From Lasiosphaeria ovina (Eukaryota > Ascomycota > Sordariomycetes > Sordariales > Lasiosphaeriaceae), in contig JAULSN010000006.1 of assembly GCA_033439765.1 (NCBI GenBank), positions 1,426,001 to 1,490,000 of the forward strand: a stretch of DNA of 64,000 nucleotides. The letters run 5' to 3'. Position numbers and translations under genes: made by a program. Shown in pieces: positions 22,265 through 33,541 of this stretch. The stretch's first letter is position 1, and each line of letters starts with the position of its first letter. A model generated the notes under the pieces. The model did not search any database, was not told the origin of the DNA, and saw only the letters and a list, made by a program, of their open reading frames with translations.

Positions 22265-25200
22265 CTATTGCTCAGCCATCAACTCGTCCAACTCTTCGCC
22301 CGCATCCTCGGGCTCTTCCACCGTCTCGTTCAGCAGCTCCTGGATTGCCGGGACAAAGAGCTGGGCCTTTCTGAAATCGCCCAGCTTGACGCGCATGAGA
22401 TCAAAGGCCGAGAGGATGGGGCCGTCGAACTGCAGGCTGCCGTCCTCGTTTCTGACCTCGCCTTCGTCTCCGCCGCCGCCAATGACGGGCAGCTTGGGGT
22501 AGCGCTGGGAAAAGTGCGTGAGGAGGAGCTTGCGGGCGCCCATATTGCGGGCGACGCCGAGCGCCTCGGACATGGTTGAATGGCTTTTGGCGATGGCGTG
22601 GTCCACTTCGTTGTCGAAGGTGCACTCGTGGATGAGGAGGTCGGCGCCGCGGCCTAGACTGGCGAAGTCACTCGAGGGCCGGCAGTCGCCTGAGTAGGCG
22701 ATTTTGAGGCCGCCGGCCGACTCGGGCCAGGTAAAGACAACGGCCGTTGCTTCGGGAGTGTGTCTCACCATGCAAACATCGACGTTCGGCAGCCCCGACT
22801 TCTGGTGGGCATGCATACCGGCAATGGTTTCTGGCGCAACCCTCCGCGGGCATTCATATCGTCTGCTCTTATGTTTGAGCCTCGTAGTAAAGACTTTGTG
22901 GATAGAACCAGAACGAAAGCCGAAATCCTGTACTTCGTTGAATTCGTCTAGGAAGCGAAGTAAATTCGTCGTGGCGATGACAGAGAGGGGGTATGGTGGT
23001 TTGGTGTTCCCGACCAACACGTGTCGCCGAGCGAGTACACTGACGATGCCGAGATGATGGTCGGCATGCAAGTGGCTGATGTAGACGGCGCGCAGATCGC
23101 GGAGCACCTCATCTGCACCCTCGTAACCGTACGACCGCCGTAGCTGCCCGAGCGTGTTCTCGCCGCAGTCAAGGAGGTAACTGCCATGACCGGGGACACG
23201 GATCAAGGTGGCTGAAACGTTGCGGTACTTGGACGGTAGGGCCGAACCGGTGCCTAGGGTGACGATTTCGACGTCGCGGCCAGGCATGCCTCGTTCGGCC
23301 GCGTCCATTTGCGAGAGGAAAGCAGGGTCCGCAATCCTTTGCCGCGCAGACTCGACGAGGGACATGATGGCTGCATTGGTCATCACCTCCCTGGCCGGGA
23401 GGGTCGTGTCCATCAAGGGTTCTTCCGATCCCTTTACGACGCCCGGTTTGGGAGCAAGCAAGAAGGCCGCACTGGACTCCCCGACTTCGGCCACTGACGA
23501 CAGTTCCTCGGAAAGCTCGCTTGGTTTGTTCGAGAAGACTGTAAGCGGAAAGCGATCAGGGTCAATGACGTTGAGCTTGATGAACTGCTCGGCCGTAGAC
23601 GTGAAAGCTAGTGTGTTTGGCGAGACGCCTTGGCCAAGTAGGATGTGCTTGATGGACGAGTGTTTCTGCATAAAGGCGGCCAACCTCGAGTCGTCCTTGA
23701 TCTGGGGGCCGAGACTCCAGTACATGACTTGGATGCCCTGCATAATCTCCTCGTTGGTCCATTCTGGGCGAGCGAGAAGACTGTCAATCAGGTTTAGGTT
23801 CCTGATATCGATAACTGCGAAGCCTTGGCCCTCGACTTGGGCCGACATGACCATGTCGGGGGTAACGATGACTCCGGGGGGGGTCTTCCCCGTCACGGTT
23901 TCCCCCGATGTGAGAAGACGATATTGTAGTTTTTCGAGGCCGTAACTACGTGCCGCATCGGGATTGAACTTGCCACGACGCGGGTGGCTCTTGACAATGT
24001 AGCACATGGAATCGAGGCATGGCTGCGTACCCGGGAGTCTGGCTAGAGAACCCGCGAGAAATTGTCTCTGTACAAAGACGACAGCTCGGGGGTTATGAGG
24101 ATCGGGAACTGGACCTTCGTACTTTATAAACTCGTTATTCTCGCGGACGAACATTTCGGCCGGCAGTCCGACGTCGGAGAGGGGCAGTGGCACTAGAATG
24201 TCCGGTGTCTTGTCTTCGCCATCCATGGAGAACATACTCTCGACGATGGACGACCGAATGAGCCGGTCAGCCTCGGACCTGTCAGCGTCGGAGACCTGCT
24301 CCGTTTCGAGCCGGGCGGCGTCGCCTGGATCCGGCTCCGAAGGCGTGCTCAATCTCCGCTTTTGGGGTACCAGAGACTCAGAGGGTCCCGGGGTCCGGCA
24401 AATGGAAGGGCCGGCCGCCGTGAGCGGGACATTCCAAACGCGGAAGTATGCGTCCTCCCAGTCGGGTTTGCTGCTGGTGGTCCCGGCGGTCCCGCGCGTG
24501 TCGTGGCAAATCTCGTCAAGCTTGATGGGCATGTTCTTCCGGTAGACAAAGTTACGGGTTGCGGCAAGCGTGTGCGTCAGATTTGGTCCGCCGTGTATGT
24601 GGATGCCGTGGGAGCGGGGGTCTTTCTCTCTGCCAGCTTTGCCCTTTTCCCGGCGTTTCTCGTTATAGGCTCTAGCGGCGATCCTCAAGGGCTCGGTAGC
24701 TTCGGCAGCACTAAGGAGCGTACCCGGCAGACCGCCGACCGTGTGCCAATCGATATTGCCCGTCAGGAAGATGTGCCGCAGCTTGACGAGGCCCGCTTTG
24801 CGCTGGGTGATGAGGCGCTGGGTGCCCTCGGCGACATGGCCAAAGATGTAGCGCGTATTGTTGCTGTTGAGCACGACGCAGACACCCGGGGTATCGGCCG
24901 TGGCCGTGCCGAGGATCGAGACCTGGATAAGCATCGGAACTCTGAGCGTTCGAGGCCCGGGAACCGGCCTACGGGTCTTTTTGTCAGGTAAAAGGAGGTA
25001 GTAGTGTCCTTTATATCTTGAGCCGACAGCTTTTGGGCCGCGAGTGTAAGGGACAGGGCGAGTTCCAGGGAACTTGTGTATGATCTTGGAGGGGCTTTTC
25101 GGGACGGGCTTGACGAGGTCGGCGGGCTCTGGCGACGTTGAGCAATATCTGAATCCGACGCGCCAGGGAAGAAGCCTGGGCTTGAGCCTGGGTCGAGTCA

Positions 25201-25327
25201 AAGTCCAACAAGCAGTCGCAGTCGCAGTCGCAGTCGCAGTCGCAGTCGCAGTCGCAGTCGCAGTCGCAGTCGCAGTCGCAGTCGCAGTTCTTGTAGCCGC
25301 AGTCCCCAGCCTGCCAGTGAGCACCAT
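22265..25327 (-). CDS. trz1: tRNase Z, long form (3' tRNA processing endonuclease)
   Basis: Zinc-dependent endonuclease (ELAC2/Trz1) that removes 3' trailers from precursor tRNAs, acting in the nucleus and mitochondria. Single exon, 1020 residues, usual for the long form. The N-terminus (about 1-60) is Arg/Ala/Thr-rich and likely a mitochondrial leader. Residues about 14-40 are a Thr-Ala alternation encoded by a GCAGTC repeat. The amino domain starts with VSILGTATADTPGVCVVLNSN; the carboxy domain has GTGSALPSKYRNVSATLI (PxKxRN motif, about residue 700). It also has the metal-binding SHLHADHHLG (HxHxDH, about residue 755), SGDCRPS, the HECTFD Asp/Glu region (about 895), HSTMSEAL and LLTHFSQRYP (motif V His). 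All catalytic ligands are present. An ATG at 25327 precedes the leader. Confidence 0.96.
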   Translation of the reverse strand: MVLTGRLGTAATRTATATATATATATATATATATATATACWTLTRPRLKPRLLPWRVGFRYCSTSPEPADLVKPVPKSPSKIIHKFPGTRPVPYTRGPKAVGSRYKGHYYLLLPDKKTRRPVPGPRTLRVPMLIQVSILGTATADTPGVCVVLNSNNTRYIFGHVAEGTQRLITQRKAGLVKLRHIFLTGNIDWHTVGGLPGTLLSAAEATEPLRIAARAYNEKRREKGKAGREKDPRSHGIHIHGGPNLTHTLAATRNFVYRKNMPIKLDEICHDTRGTAGTTSSKPDWEDAYFRVWNVPLTAAGPSICRTPGPSESLVPQKRRLSTPSEPDPGDAARLETEQVSDADRSEADRLIRSSIVESMFSMDGEDKTPDILVPLPLSDVGLPAEMFVRENNEFIKYEGPVPDPHNPRAVVFVQRQFLAGSLARLPGTQPCLDSMCYIVKSHPRRGKFNPDAARSYGLEKLQYRLLTSGETVTGKTPPGVIVTPDMVMSAQVEGQGFAVIDIRNLNLIDSLLARPEWTNEEIMQGIQVMYWSLGPQIKDDSRLAAFMQKHSSIKHILLGQGVSPNTLAFTSTAEQFIKLNVIDPDRFPLTVFSNKPSELSEELSSVAEVGESSAAFLLAPKPGVVKGSEEPLMDTTLPAREVMTNAAIMSLVESARQRIADPAFLSQMDAAERGMPGRDVEIVTLGTGSALPSKYRNVSATLIRVPGHGSYLLDCGENTLGQLRRSYGYEGADEVLRDLRAVYISHLHADHHLGIVSVLARRHVLVGNTKPPYPLSVIATTNLLRFLDEFNEVQDFGFRSGSIHKVFTTRLKHKSRRYECPRRVAPETIAGMHAHQKSGLPNVDVCMVRHTPEATAVVFTWPESAGGLKIAYSGDCRPSSDFASLGRGADLLIHECTFDNEVDHAIAKSHSTMSEALGVARNMGARKLLLTHFSQRYPKLPVIGGGGDEGEVRNEDGSLQFDGPILSAFDLMRVKLGDFRKAQLFVPAIQELLNETVEEPEDAGEELDELMAEQ
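25212..25288. repeat. (GCAGTC)n hexanucleotide repeat inside the tRNase Z coding region
   Basis: Nearly 13 perfect copies. Read on the minus strand it encodes alternating Thr and Ala in the presumed mitochondrial leader. Because the unit is six bases, unit gain or loss keeps the frame. Confidence 0.96.
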
Positions 25328-26293
25328 TTATGTCTGCGTGCTTCTGAGATGGTTCATTGAAGCGCGCGCTTTTAGGCCTGCGTGGTCATGCCGTTCGCTC
25401 GCTCACTCGCTGCCACGTCTCGGGGCTCTCGTCGCCGGTGACTCGACTTTTTGCTTTGGTTTGGTTGTTGGGTTTTGACTTAGTTGACTTTGACCGCGAA
25501 ACGTCCAATCGTGTCGGCCAAAAAAGTAACGCGCGAACCAATCCAGTGGGTGGGTGGGTGCGCCAATGCAGTACACTAACGTTAGTAGCCCCAAGCCCCC
25601 GAAAACGTACATGTACATGTACAGCGTTTTCTCTTGGCGGGGCCATTGGAACCAGCCGCAGGTACCGTACCGTGCCGTACCGGTTGAGTCACCCGGGATG
25701 AAAGTACGTATGGATGTCAGGTCGGGCTGGGCTGAATGGCTTCGCCGGGCTGTCTTCGATTGTGGTAAGGATTGATTGTGCAGTGTTTATGCCTCTCTGT
25801 ATGTACCCATTTCTAACCCGACTACCTAATTCTCATGTTCAATCGACCGGTCGTCCTTCGTTTCCTTACTTTACCCTAGGTACCTTGTTTTCCCCTTTTG
25901 AGCCCCGCGCACGCCCCTAGCTATCTAGATACACAATAAGGTAATAAGCGACGAGGCTCTGCCGCAGTCAAAACCGACTTCAGCCAAACAGCCAGGGAAA
26001 CAGTTCTTTCGGTGAAAAACTTGTTTCTTTGCCAACCCTCATCTGCCAACTCAATATGCCTATTACACCCCGTATGTCCAACTACGCCAAAGTGAAAAAA
26101 AAAAAAACCAGAAGAACAAAAAGTCAGCAAAGAACTACGGGGTAGGTACCTTAGCCAATGTGTACAGACGGAGTAGTGATATGCCAACCAATAGCGTCGC
26201 GAAAGCCCTCTCAGGCAATGTGAATGTCCCAGACAGGCCGCCTCAGCCGCACATGGACACACGCTCCCCCCCTATTTCTCTACAACAGCGTAT
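25328..26293. other. Intergenic region between tRNase Z start and App1 stop
   Basis: 966 bp with the tRNase Z promoter and App1 3' UTR. Short self-complementary stretches are seen at 25608-25622 (GTACATGTACATGTAC) and repeats of CCGTACCG near 25663-25683. No gene. Confidence 0.55.
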
Positions 26294-28756
26294 TCACATC
26301 TTCCTAGTCCTCTGCCCGCCCCGCTCCATGTCTCTCAGTGCATCCTTGACAAGGCCCTCCGCCTCGGCAATTACATCCTCTCCGCGCCGCCACGTATACA
26401 GCGCCACGCCGAGGCCGTCGAGCGTCTCGTGGGCCCTAGCTAGCCGACGCCGCCACAGGTCCAGCTTCTTGTTGATGGTTTGCCCATTTGCAGTAAAGTT
26501 ACCCGCCGCCTCGGGCAGCGGGTCGCCTTCGGTCACGTCCAGGTTTGAGTTTGTCCGCCCCTGCTGCGACAACCGGCGTGGACTGAGATTTCGCAAGGAC
26601 GACGGGGTGCCCCGACGGCGTGGCGGCGGCGGCGGAGGCAGTGCTGACCTCGGGGCGTTGGAGCCAGGACTACCTTGATTTGGAGACGCGTTTGTTGCTA
26701 CGTACGGAGACCTTGAAAAGCTTTCTGCCGAGCTGTTCCTCGCACCGGTCTGGTTGGGCGAGTTTTGTATGTGTGTCAATGGCGTGTGTGGGCTAGGGCT
26801 GGGGTTGGGATTTCTGCTGTTTACAGAGATTCCAAGCCCGACATCTGACGGCGCACTGCGGAGTGCGACTGGTTTGGTAGGCCGGGGTGGTGGTGCCTTC
26901 CGAGACAGCATGTCTACCGCCGACTTACTTGTCCTGAGCCTGTCCGCGTTGCTATCCCCAGCCCTGGCAGGGTTCCGAGCATTCATGGGGCTAATCGGTT
27001 CTGGTTCATCCGAGAGGTCGATAAGTGTCCCCATGGCTGGCCATTGACGAGACTCGGTCGGTGCTGACAGTATACGAGGAGGCAAGTCAGGTCTATCGTC
27101 TTGGCCACCGTCAACGCCCTTGAACCAGTCCGTAGATCTCATCCGGATGCTGGCGCTGGTGCTTCCCCGCCCATTGCGCTGATCTGGACCGCCGCTGAAC
27201 GAGGCGTCAAAGTAGCCGGTTTGGTCTGGCGTCGTGACGTCGCGGATGAAGACGGCAAGGATACGTCCAGGATTGGCCACTGCTAGATCCGTGTATACCT
27301 CGAGATCCGCCTCGCCGCTGTCGCCGACAAGAAGGAATTTTCTCTCGGGAAAGTCTCGTAAGATTTTCTCCAGCGTCCCTTTCTTCCTTTCAGCCACCGG
27401 CTCGAAAATCCCCTGGAGCATACCGCTGTAGTGCTTCAGGTGGATAGACCCCGGGGGCAAGCCGGCCATGATGAAGAAGGTGGCGAGGACAGGAAACAGC
27501 TGCCATGGGCTGTTGGAGCAGTAATGCACCTGGACGCCCATGCCATGTAACTTGTGATACCACTCCTTGACGCCCTCGACGGTCAAGTCTGCCAAGTCTC
27601 GAATAAACGTGTTTCTGAAGATCTCTCGCGCCCCAAGGTGAATGTTGGACCGCTTGATCGTGTCGTCGATGTCGCTGATCAAGCTGACACCCCTGGGCTC
27701 GATGATCTCGATGGGTTTGGTAGCCGAGATGTTCTCGTTTGCCAAGACGCGCAGATGCGTTGGGACGAAATCGAGAGCAGCGCGGATACTGAAATGCCCG
27801 GAATCATCCGTTGTGACCGTCCGAGACTGTGAGTCCTCGTCGTTGTAGAAAAATATGGTGATGGGCTGCTGCACCAGTGGCGTTGTCATGAACGGCCCTA
27901 TACGTGCCATGAGATTGGCATTGGCCACCGCAAGCTCGGCCTCCGTTAGCCCTGACGGCGTCGCATACGTGGTTCTGCTAGCCGATAAGGTCGGGGATGA
28001 CGGCGGCGATGCCGGGGTCCGTGTACCGCTGCCGTAGCGCCGAGATTTGGCCGGCTCGGAATCAGAATCGTAATCTCGCGGCGTTTCACTGTAGTCACCT
28101 CTGGTGGCGGCCTCTTCTTCCCCTTGGCCCTTACGTTCGATCTCGCGGGCTTCCTTCGCGATCCTCTGCTCCTCCCTGACCCTTTCGTGCTCTTCGTGCG
28201 ACGTCACTGGCGACAGCTCTGCTTGCGTCGTCGGGGCGGGGATACCGCTTAATCTCCGCGCAAGGCCGATCAGCATGCGATTGCGGCGCGTCATGGGCCC
28301 CTTGCTTGGGTTATATATCCAGCCCCGAACGTCGACGTCGACGACGGCCTTTTCGTCCTCCAGCCGCGCCCATTCGTGCCGCCAGTAATCTTCGTCGCTC
28401 ATGCCCATCTGGGCGGCCGGGAGCGACTGCGAGGGGTCCGACGGTCGATGCTGTCTCCCGTACTCCTTGATGTGTCTCTTTGCGTATGACGGGAAGAGCA
28501 CCATCTGCTCCTCGCCCTTTGTAACGATGGAGACGTGGGGGAAGGACCCCGGGATCGATATTTGTGTGTCCAGATTATCGACACCTCGTATCCTGGTGTT
28601 GTTGTATTGCTCTTTCAGCTCCGACGCGGCTGCCACGCCGGCGCGGTACACACTTCCCGCCATGGCAGCCAGCTTCTTGCGCCTGGCACCGCGCTCGGAC
28701 GAGGCTGGCGCATATCCATATCCTCCTGTCCCACCATACCCGTACTGAGATGTCAT
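26294..28756 (-). CDS. app1: App1-type phosphatidate phosphatase (actin patch protein)
   Basis: Mg-dependent phosphatidate phosphatase of the HAD-like DxDxT type. Yeast App1 acts at cortical actin patches and converts phosphatidate to diacylglycerol. Single exon, 820 residues from the ATG giving MTSQYGYGGTGGYGY, then a basic helix (RRKKLAAMAGSVYRAG). The central domain contains WIYNPSKGPMTRRNRMLIGLARR and, at about residue 360, the catalytic SLISDIDDTIKRSNI (DIDDT). It continues with FRNTFIRDL, VHYCSNSPWQLFP, GSIHLKHYSG and KFLLVGDSGEADLEVY, all typical of the App1 domain. The tail (about 560-820) is Pro/Ser-rich with PPPPPPRRR-type SH3-binding stretches, fitting actin-patch partners, and ends in a basic helix. 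The frame remains open upstream to about 29120 without an ATG; see findings. Confidence 0.93.
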   Translation of the reverse strand: MTSQYGYGGTGGYGYAPASSERGARRKKLAAMAGSVYRAGVAAASELKEQYNNTRIRGVDNLDTQISIPGSFPHVSIVTKGEEQMVLFPSYAKRHIKEYGRQHRPSDPSQSLPAAQMGMSDEDYWRHEWARLEDEKAVVDVDVRGWIYNPSKGPMTRRNRMLIGLARRLSGIPAPTTQAELSPVTSHEEHERVREEQRIAKEAREIERKGQGEEEAATRGDYSETPRDYDSDSEPAKSRRYGSGTRTPASPPSSPTLSASRTTYATPSGLTEAELAVANANLMARIGPFMTTPLVQQPITIFFYNDEDSQSRTVTTDDSGHFSIRAALDFVPTHLRVLANENISATKPIEIIEPRGVSLISDIDDTIKRSNIHLGAREIFRNTFIRDLADLTVEGVKEWYHKLHGMGVQVHYCSNSPWQLFPVLATFFIMAGLPPGSIHLKHYSGMLQGIFEPVAERKKGTLEKILRDFPERKFLLVGDSGEADLEVYTDLAVANPGRILAVFIRDVTTPDQTGYFDASFSGGPDQRNGRGSTSASIRMRSTDWFKGVDGGQDDRPDLPPRILSAPTESRQWPAMGTLIDLSDEPEPISPMNARNPARAGDSNADRLRTSKSAVDMLSRKAPPPRPTKPVALRSAPSDVGLGISVNSRNPNPSPSPHTPLTHIQNSPNQTGARNSSAESFSRSPYVATNASPNQGSPGSNAPRSALPPPPPPRRRGTPSSLRNLSPRRLSQQGRTNSNLDVTEGDPLPEAAGNFTANGQTINKKLDLWRRRLARAHETLDGLGVALYTWRRGEDVIAEAEGLVKDALRDMERGGQRTRKM

Positions 28757-29904
28757 GTTCTTGGACCTTTTTGTGGCGTCTGAGCCGGCGCTGGGAGGAG
28801 ACGAGAGGGCCTGGGCATCTGTCACCCTCGACTGCGGCTTCGAGTCTTTGCCAAAGAGCACGCGGCGGCTGTAGCGGCGGACAGTGTCGACGAGGCGAGT
28901 CTGGTCGCGGCGTCGGCGCTGGAGCTCGACGAGCAAGCGGTAGATACGACTCTGCAGGCCGTGCTTGTAGCGTGGAAGGGTGTCGAGACGGAAGCCGAGA
29001 AGGCGCTCACGATATGTCTCGCGGACCACGGGGGAGAAGAGGTACCGGAGGAGGCTCGAGCGATGACGGGGATGCGGGTGCAGGCGCAGGTGCAGGTGCG
29101 GAGGAAACCGCCTGAAGGGAGCCAGGTTGGCGGCCTTTCAACTTTTTAAACCTGCTTGGTAGACAGGAGGCTACCTCGAGAAGAAGAAGAAGAGGTTCAG
29201 AGCGAAAGAGCACCTGAGGCAACAGGTAGCCTCGAGAGCTAGTGGTTGGTGCCGTGCCCTTTTCTCTGGAATCCGCACGCCTCGGGCACGAGATATTCCT
29301 GGGTAAGCACACACCAGGCAAGAAGCGCAGGGCTGTAGGTTCGAGGCAGGAACAGATGGCAGCAAGCTCCGGTCAGCCGTCGGGCGGTGCAGGTGATTGA
29401 AGTTTGGCGTCAGCTCATTTTCGGACCGAACATCATGCGGACACTAATTCTCGACAGCTATGCGTGTCTACCACACTGAGACAAATTTTCACGGAGCGAT
29501 GAGCATTTAACATTGAGTGCTAAGTTCAAGACAAGCTTTGGTGGCCGCCAAGATTTATTCTTTTCTGCCCGCCTTCCAGCGTGAAGCAGTCAGCGCCCTC
29601 CCCTCTCTGGCAGTTTGCGACGCTACGTCACCTGCAGTGGACCGCATGCTGAAGCGGGCCTGGTGCGTGGGGTCAGCAGCCACAAACCGTAGCAGGCTCT
29701 GACCAGCGTTACCTAGGTACATACAGAACTCTGTGGTGGGGGTCGGATTCGGACCCCAGGGGCAACGGCAACGTGGAAATCGGAGGTTGTTTATAGGTTG
29801 GTACCAAAGTCGGTAATATAATATTTGTAAATAACTGCACGTGGTGTTTTGTCCAGGAAATTAGTACTGCCCTTTCTGGAGGAGGCCTATGCCACCATTA
29901 AAAT
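28757..29904. other. Region between App1 start and Drs1 stop
   Basis: Holds the App1 5' UTR, or an unassigned first coding exon (open frame 28757 to about 29120 on the minus strand), and the Drs1 3' UTR. No independent gene is supported. Confidence 0.5.
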
Positions 29905-32457
29905 TCACTTCCTCTTCTTCCCCTTGAATGACTTCTTCGCACCGCCTGCCTTTGGGCCTCCTGCCGACTTTGGCTTCTTGTCCTTCTTGAAGTTCAGCAC
30001 GGCTCCCTTGCCGTCTCTCTCGGCGCGTCCCTTCTTCCAGACCTTGTCTTCTCCAGACTTTCTCTCCGCCTTGGAGTCGAGCTTCTTCTTGTCTTTGTTG
30101 CTGAGATGGCCGGCCCCCTTGGCCTTCATCTTGTCGCGCACGCCGTTGAGCTCGGCCCGCCCGGCTTCCTTAGCTGCCCGCTTGTCCTGTTCCGACTCGA
30201 ACCACGTGCGCTTGGGTCGCGCACCAATCTCCTCCTCGTACTTGATCATATTTTCGCCCTTCTTGACCTGCATCTCCACCTGTGCAAGCTGCTTCTCCTC
30301 CTTCTCCTCCCTCATAATCTCTTCAATCTCGTCCTCCATGTCGTCGATTTGATCCTGCCACTTGTCTGCATCCGCTGCCTCGATTATGCGGCTCGTGATC
30401 TTGGCGCCTTGCGCTTTTCCGGCTCTGACGGCAGCCTTGACCACTTTGCGGTCGGGCTCAGCCGCTAACGTAACTGCAACACCAGTGCGGCCAGCTCGCG
30501 CAGTACGACCAACACGATGGACGTAGACGTCGAGGGTCTGTGGAGCTTCGTAGTTGATGACAGTATCCACGCCCTTGATATCCAAGCCACGAGACGCAAG
30601 ATCTGTGGCTAGAAGGAAGGAAACCTTGCCGTCGCGGAATGCCTCTACACTGGCAATACGCTATACATATCATTAGTACTGCTCCGACAAGCGACACAAG
30701 CAAATATAGTAACATACCTGTGCCTGATTCATGCTTCCGTGGAGCTCTGCACACTTCAGTCCCAATAGACCAAAAACGATGCGAGTCCAGTGGGCAATTT
30801 TCTTCTGTCTGAAGAAGATGATGACTCGGTCTGTGTATAGGGTCTTGCAGATATGCACCAAGTACCCCAAGCGCTTCTCCTCGCGTCCTGGTCGTAGCCG
30901 CACAAACTCTTGCACCAGCGTTCCGACAGTCTTCTTCTGCGAATCTACCATAATACGAACAGGCTTGTTGAGACCTGCGCGAATCAGACGGTCGACAGAC
31001 GATGTCATTGTCGCCGAGAAGAGCATGGTCTGCCGGGACTTGTTAAGACTGTTCATAATCTCGTTCAGCTCGTCGGCAAACCCGTCTTCGAGCATCCTGT
31101 CGGCTTCGTCCAGCACCAGGATCTCGATTGTCTCGATGGCGAAGCTAGGCGAGTTTCTCATGTGGTCGATGAAGCGACCGGGCGTGGCAATGACCACGTC
31201 GGGCCGCAAGCGCAACTCCGCCTCCTGCACCTTAAGACTGAGACCGCCGACAGCCAGACAGAACTTGATGTCCGTGTGGCTCGCTAGCTTGACGGCTACC
31301 GAGTGACACTGTATTGCCAGCTCGCGTGTGGGCATCAAGATGACTACCCTGGACGTCGGAACCTTCTTGGGCCGGTAGAGAAGACGCTCCAAAATGGGCA
31401 CGATGAAGGCGGCCGTCTTTCCGGATCCCGTCACCGCACCACCGACAACATCCTTGCCCATCAGCGCGATAGGTATCGCCTTGGCCTGGATAGGAGTGGG
31501 CTTTGTAAACCCGACGGATGCCAGGCCTCTGAGAATTGGACGAGAAAGGGACATCCCCTGGAAAGAAGAAGGACCGCCCTTCTTGTCGCCGAGCTTCTGT
31601 TCCTCCTCTGGCGCAAAGAATTCCTTCCGCTTGGCCTCTTCTACAGCATCCTCGCGCTCGTCGTCGTCCGAGTTTGACGCTTCGTCGTCGGGGTGCTGCA
31701 GAGGCGTTGCCACGGAGTCGTCATCCGACGCCGCGTCGTCCTCGTCATCGTCATGCTCTTCATCTTCGTCGTCGTCGTCGTCGTCCTCATCCCCTGCATC
31801 TGGCATGTTCTCGTCCCCGGACTCGTCGACGTCCGAGCCTACGCCCATACCGAATCCGTCTTCGGCGAGCACCTCGTCGTCATCATCGTCCAGGTCAACT
31901 CCGGCCTCAACTGCGGCTGCCTCGGCATCTGCCGCATCAAAGGCGGCAGCGGCTGCCGCAGCATCAGCAGCACTATTACCGTTGGAGGTACCATTGGCAC
32001 CGCCATTGGCTTTTGCTGCCTTGGCCTCCTTCTTTTCTCGCCGTCGGCGGATGATGTCGTCGATATCGACGATCCTCTTCTCGGCGCCCGTCACGCCGCT
32101 CTTGGCGCCGTCAAACCCCCAGCCTTCGAATTCGGCCGCTCCGTCAATGGCTTTGGCGTTGTCTGCCACAACGAACTCAAAGTCGGAGTCCATTGCGCCG
32201 TCGTCCTCGTCGGCCTGGCCCCAGATTCCCAGGCCGTTATTGTCGTCCTCCTCCTCGTCTTCTCCCCCCTCATCTGCATCGTCGCCTTTGTTCTTTTTGT
32301 TCTTGTTCTTCTTCTTTCTATCCTTGTTGGTGGCCGTCTTGGCCTTCTTCTTTGGCGGAGCGGCTTCGACTACCTCTTCGGGGATATCGGCCTCATTGTC
32401 GGAGATGGTGAGGATGAAGTCGTCGTCGACGTTCTTTCTCTTTTGCGAGGGTGCCAT
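29905..32457 (-). CDS. drs1: ATP-dependent RNA helicase Drs1 (DEAD-box, 60S ribosome assembly)
   Basis: Nucleolar DEAD-box helicase needed for 27S pre-rRNA processing and 60S subunit assembly. Two exons: 32457-30718 and 30660-29905; 831 residues. The 57-bp intron has a perfect branch site (TACTAAT) and ends TAG. The N-terminal ~290 residues are very acidic (long Asp/Glu runs) with a basic stretch [13 protein letters not shown]. Helicase motifs are Q (GFTKPTPIQ), I (AVTGSGKT, about 342), Ia (PTRELAIQ), Ib (TPGRF), II (VLDEADRM, about 446), III (FSAT, about 480), IV (IIFFRQKK) and VI ([11 protein letters not shown], exon 2). The C-terminal region is Lys-rich, ending KSFKGKKRK. The start at 32457 gives [15 protein letters not shown]; an earlier in-frame extension lacks ATG. 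Confidence 0.96.
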
Positions 32458-33541
32458 CTCGCTATTATTTAATAGCAGTTTTTTTATGTTGTGATTTCGG
32501 CGCTCGTCAGATCGCAACGATCTTTTTTTCCGCTGGCCGCTCGAATGGTGGGGCTCTTCGAGAGAAAACCAAGAAAATTAGCTAGCTCTGAGGCTTGGAA
32601 CTTTTTTTGCCGGGCGGTGAACAAAAGCTTCTCACTTGTCCAGAATAGACGACCCCACTGTATTCCGTATTACCACCCCCCTTACCCCCGCCCCCCACAG
32701 GTTCAAACTTCTGGTCAGCGCCCCTGCCGATCTATTTACTCCCTGGCATTTGGAATTACTCCCAAAAAGACAGGAAATAATATTATTATCACTATCCACG
32801 GTCTGGATGCGTCTATCTAAGTATGGCGTTTGGGAGGCGCGAATTTTTAAAACTTCTTTCAAACCCTTGTCGGAATCTTTCTCTTTCCGTCTTATACGGA
32901 GTATGATGCCGGGATTTAAACTCAGTCAGGGGACCAGATAGCCCACACACACAGTAGAACTTCAGATGAACTTGCTCCCGGTCTGTAATTGACAACCACC
33001 TGATACGTAATTCCCTATGGTCTGTCTTTTAACGAGCTACTCCCCGCGTTCTTGATCCCATCAAGATTGTGGAGAATTGAAAAGACATGGTTATATGTAA
33101 ACGCGCTTCAAAGGGTTTGCTCATCTTCATGGATAAATATATATGATCTAGCGATTTCGTCCATCCAGTACGAACAATGTATCCAACTAAAGTAGCTTAC
33201 CTAGTTTCCCTGTCATCTTCACTGGCAAGAATTAAGGATGCGAGGTAACACGTTACAATGATGTCCCCGGTTCTGGAGATGGCAATTAAATTTCAAAAAA
33301 ATATATGTTTTCCTCCCGAAAAAAGATCGAGTGAGATATTCAAAATGAGCTCCAAACGCCATGCCAATGGTATAAATGCTCCCGTCTCTTTCCAAGTCCC
33401 AGGATTCCCGCATATCTTGCGCCGCGGCAGTTTTGCCCAAAAATCATTGTGATTGTTTCATTTATTATCAGTCAGTACACCCTTGGTGTGGGTGTCGTTG
33501 AGAGTTCTGGTTGTGGAATACTGTCACAACCGTAGGATTTG
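32458..33541. other. Intergenic region upstream of Drs1
   Basis: Drs1 promoter and the 3' UTR of the membrane protein gene. An exact TACGGAGTA lies at 32895-32903. The half nearest 33.1-33.5 kb is relatively AT-rich. No gene seen. Confidence 0.55.

Noticed and set aside
31394..32494. 366-codon plus-strand frame rich in Ser and Ala
   Set aside because: Exact antisense of the acidic N-terminal region of Drs1; Asp/Glu codon runs read as Ser/Arg runs on the other strand.
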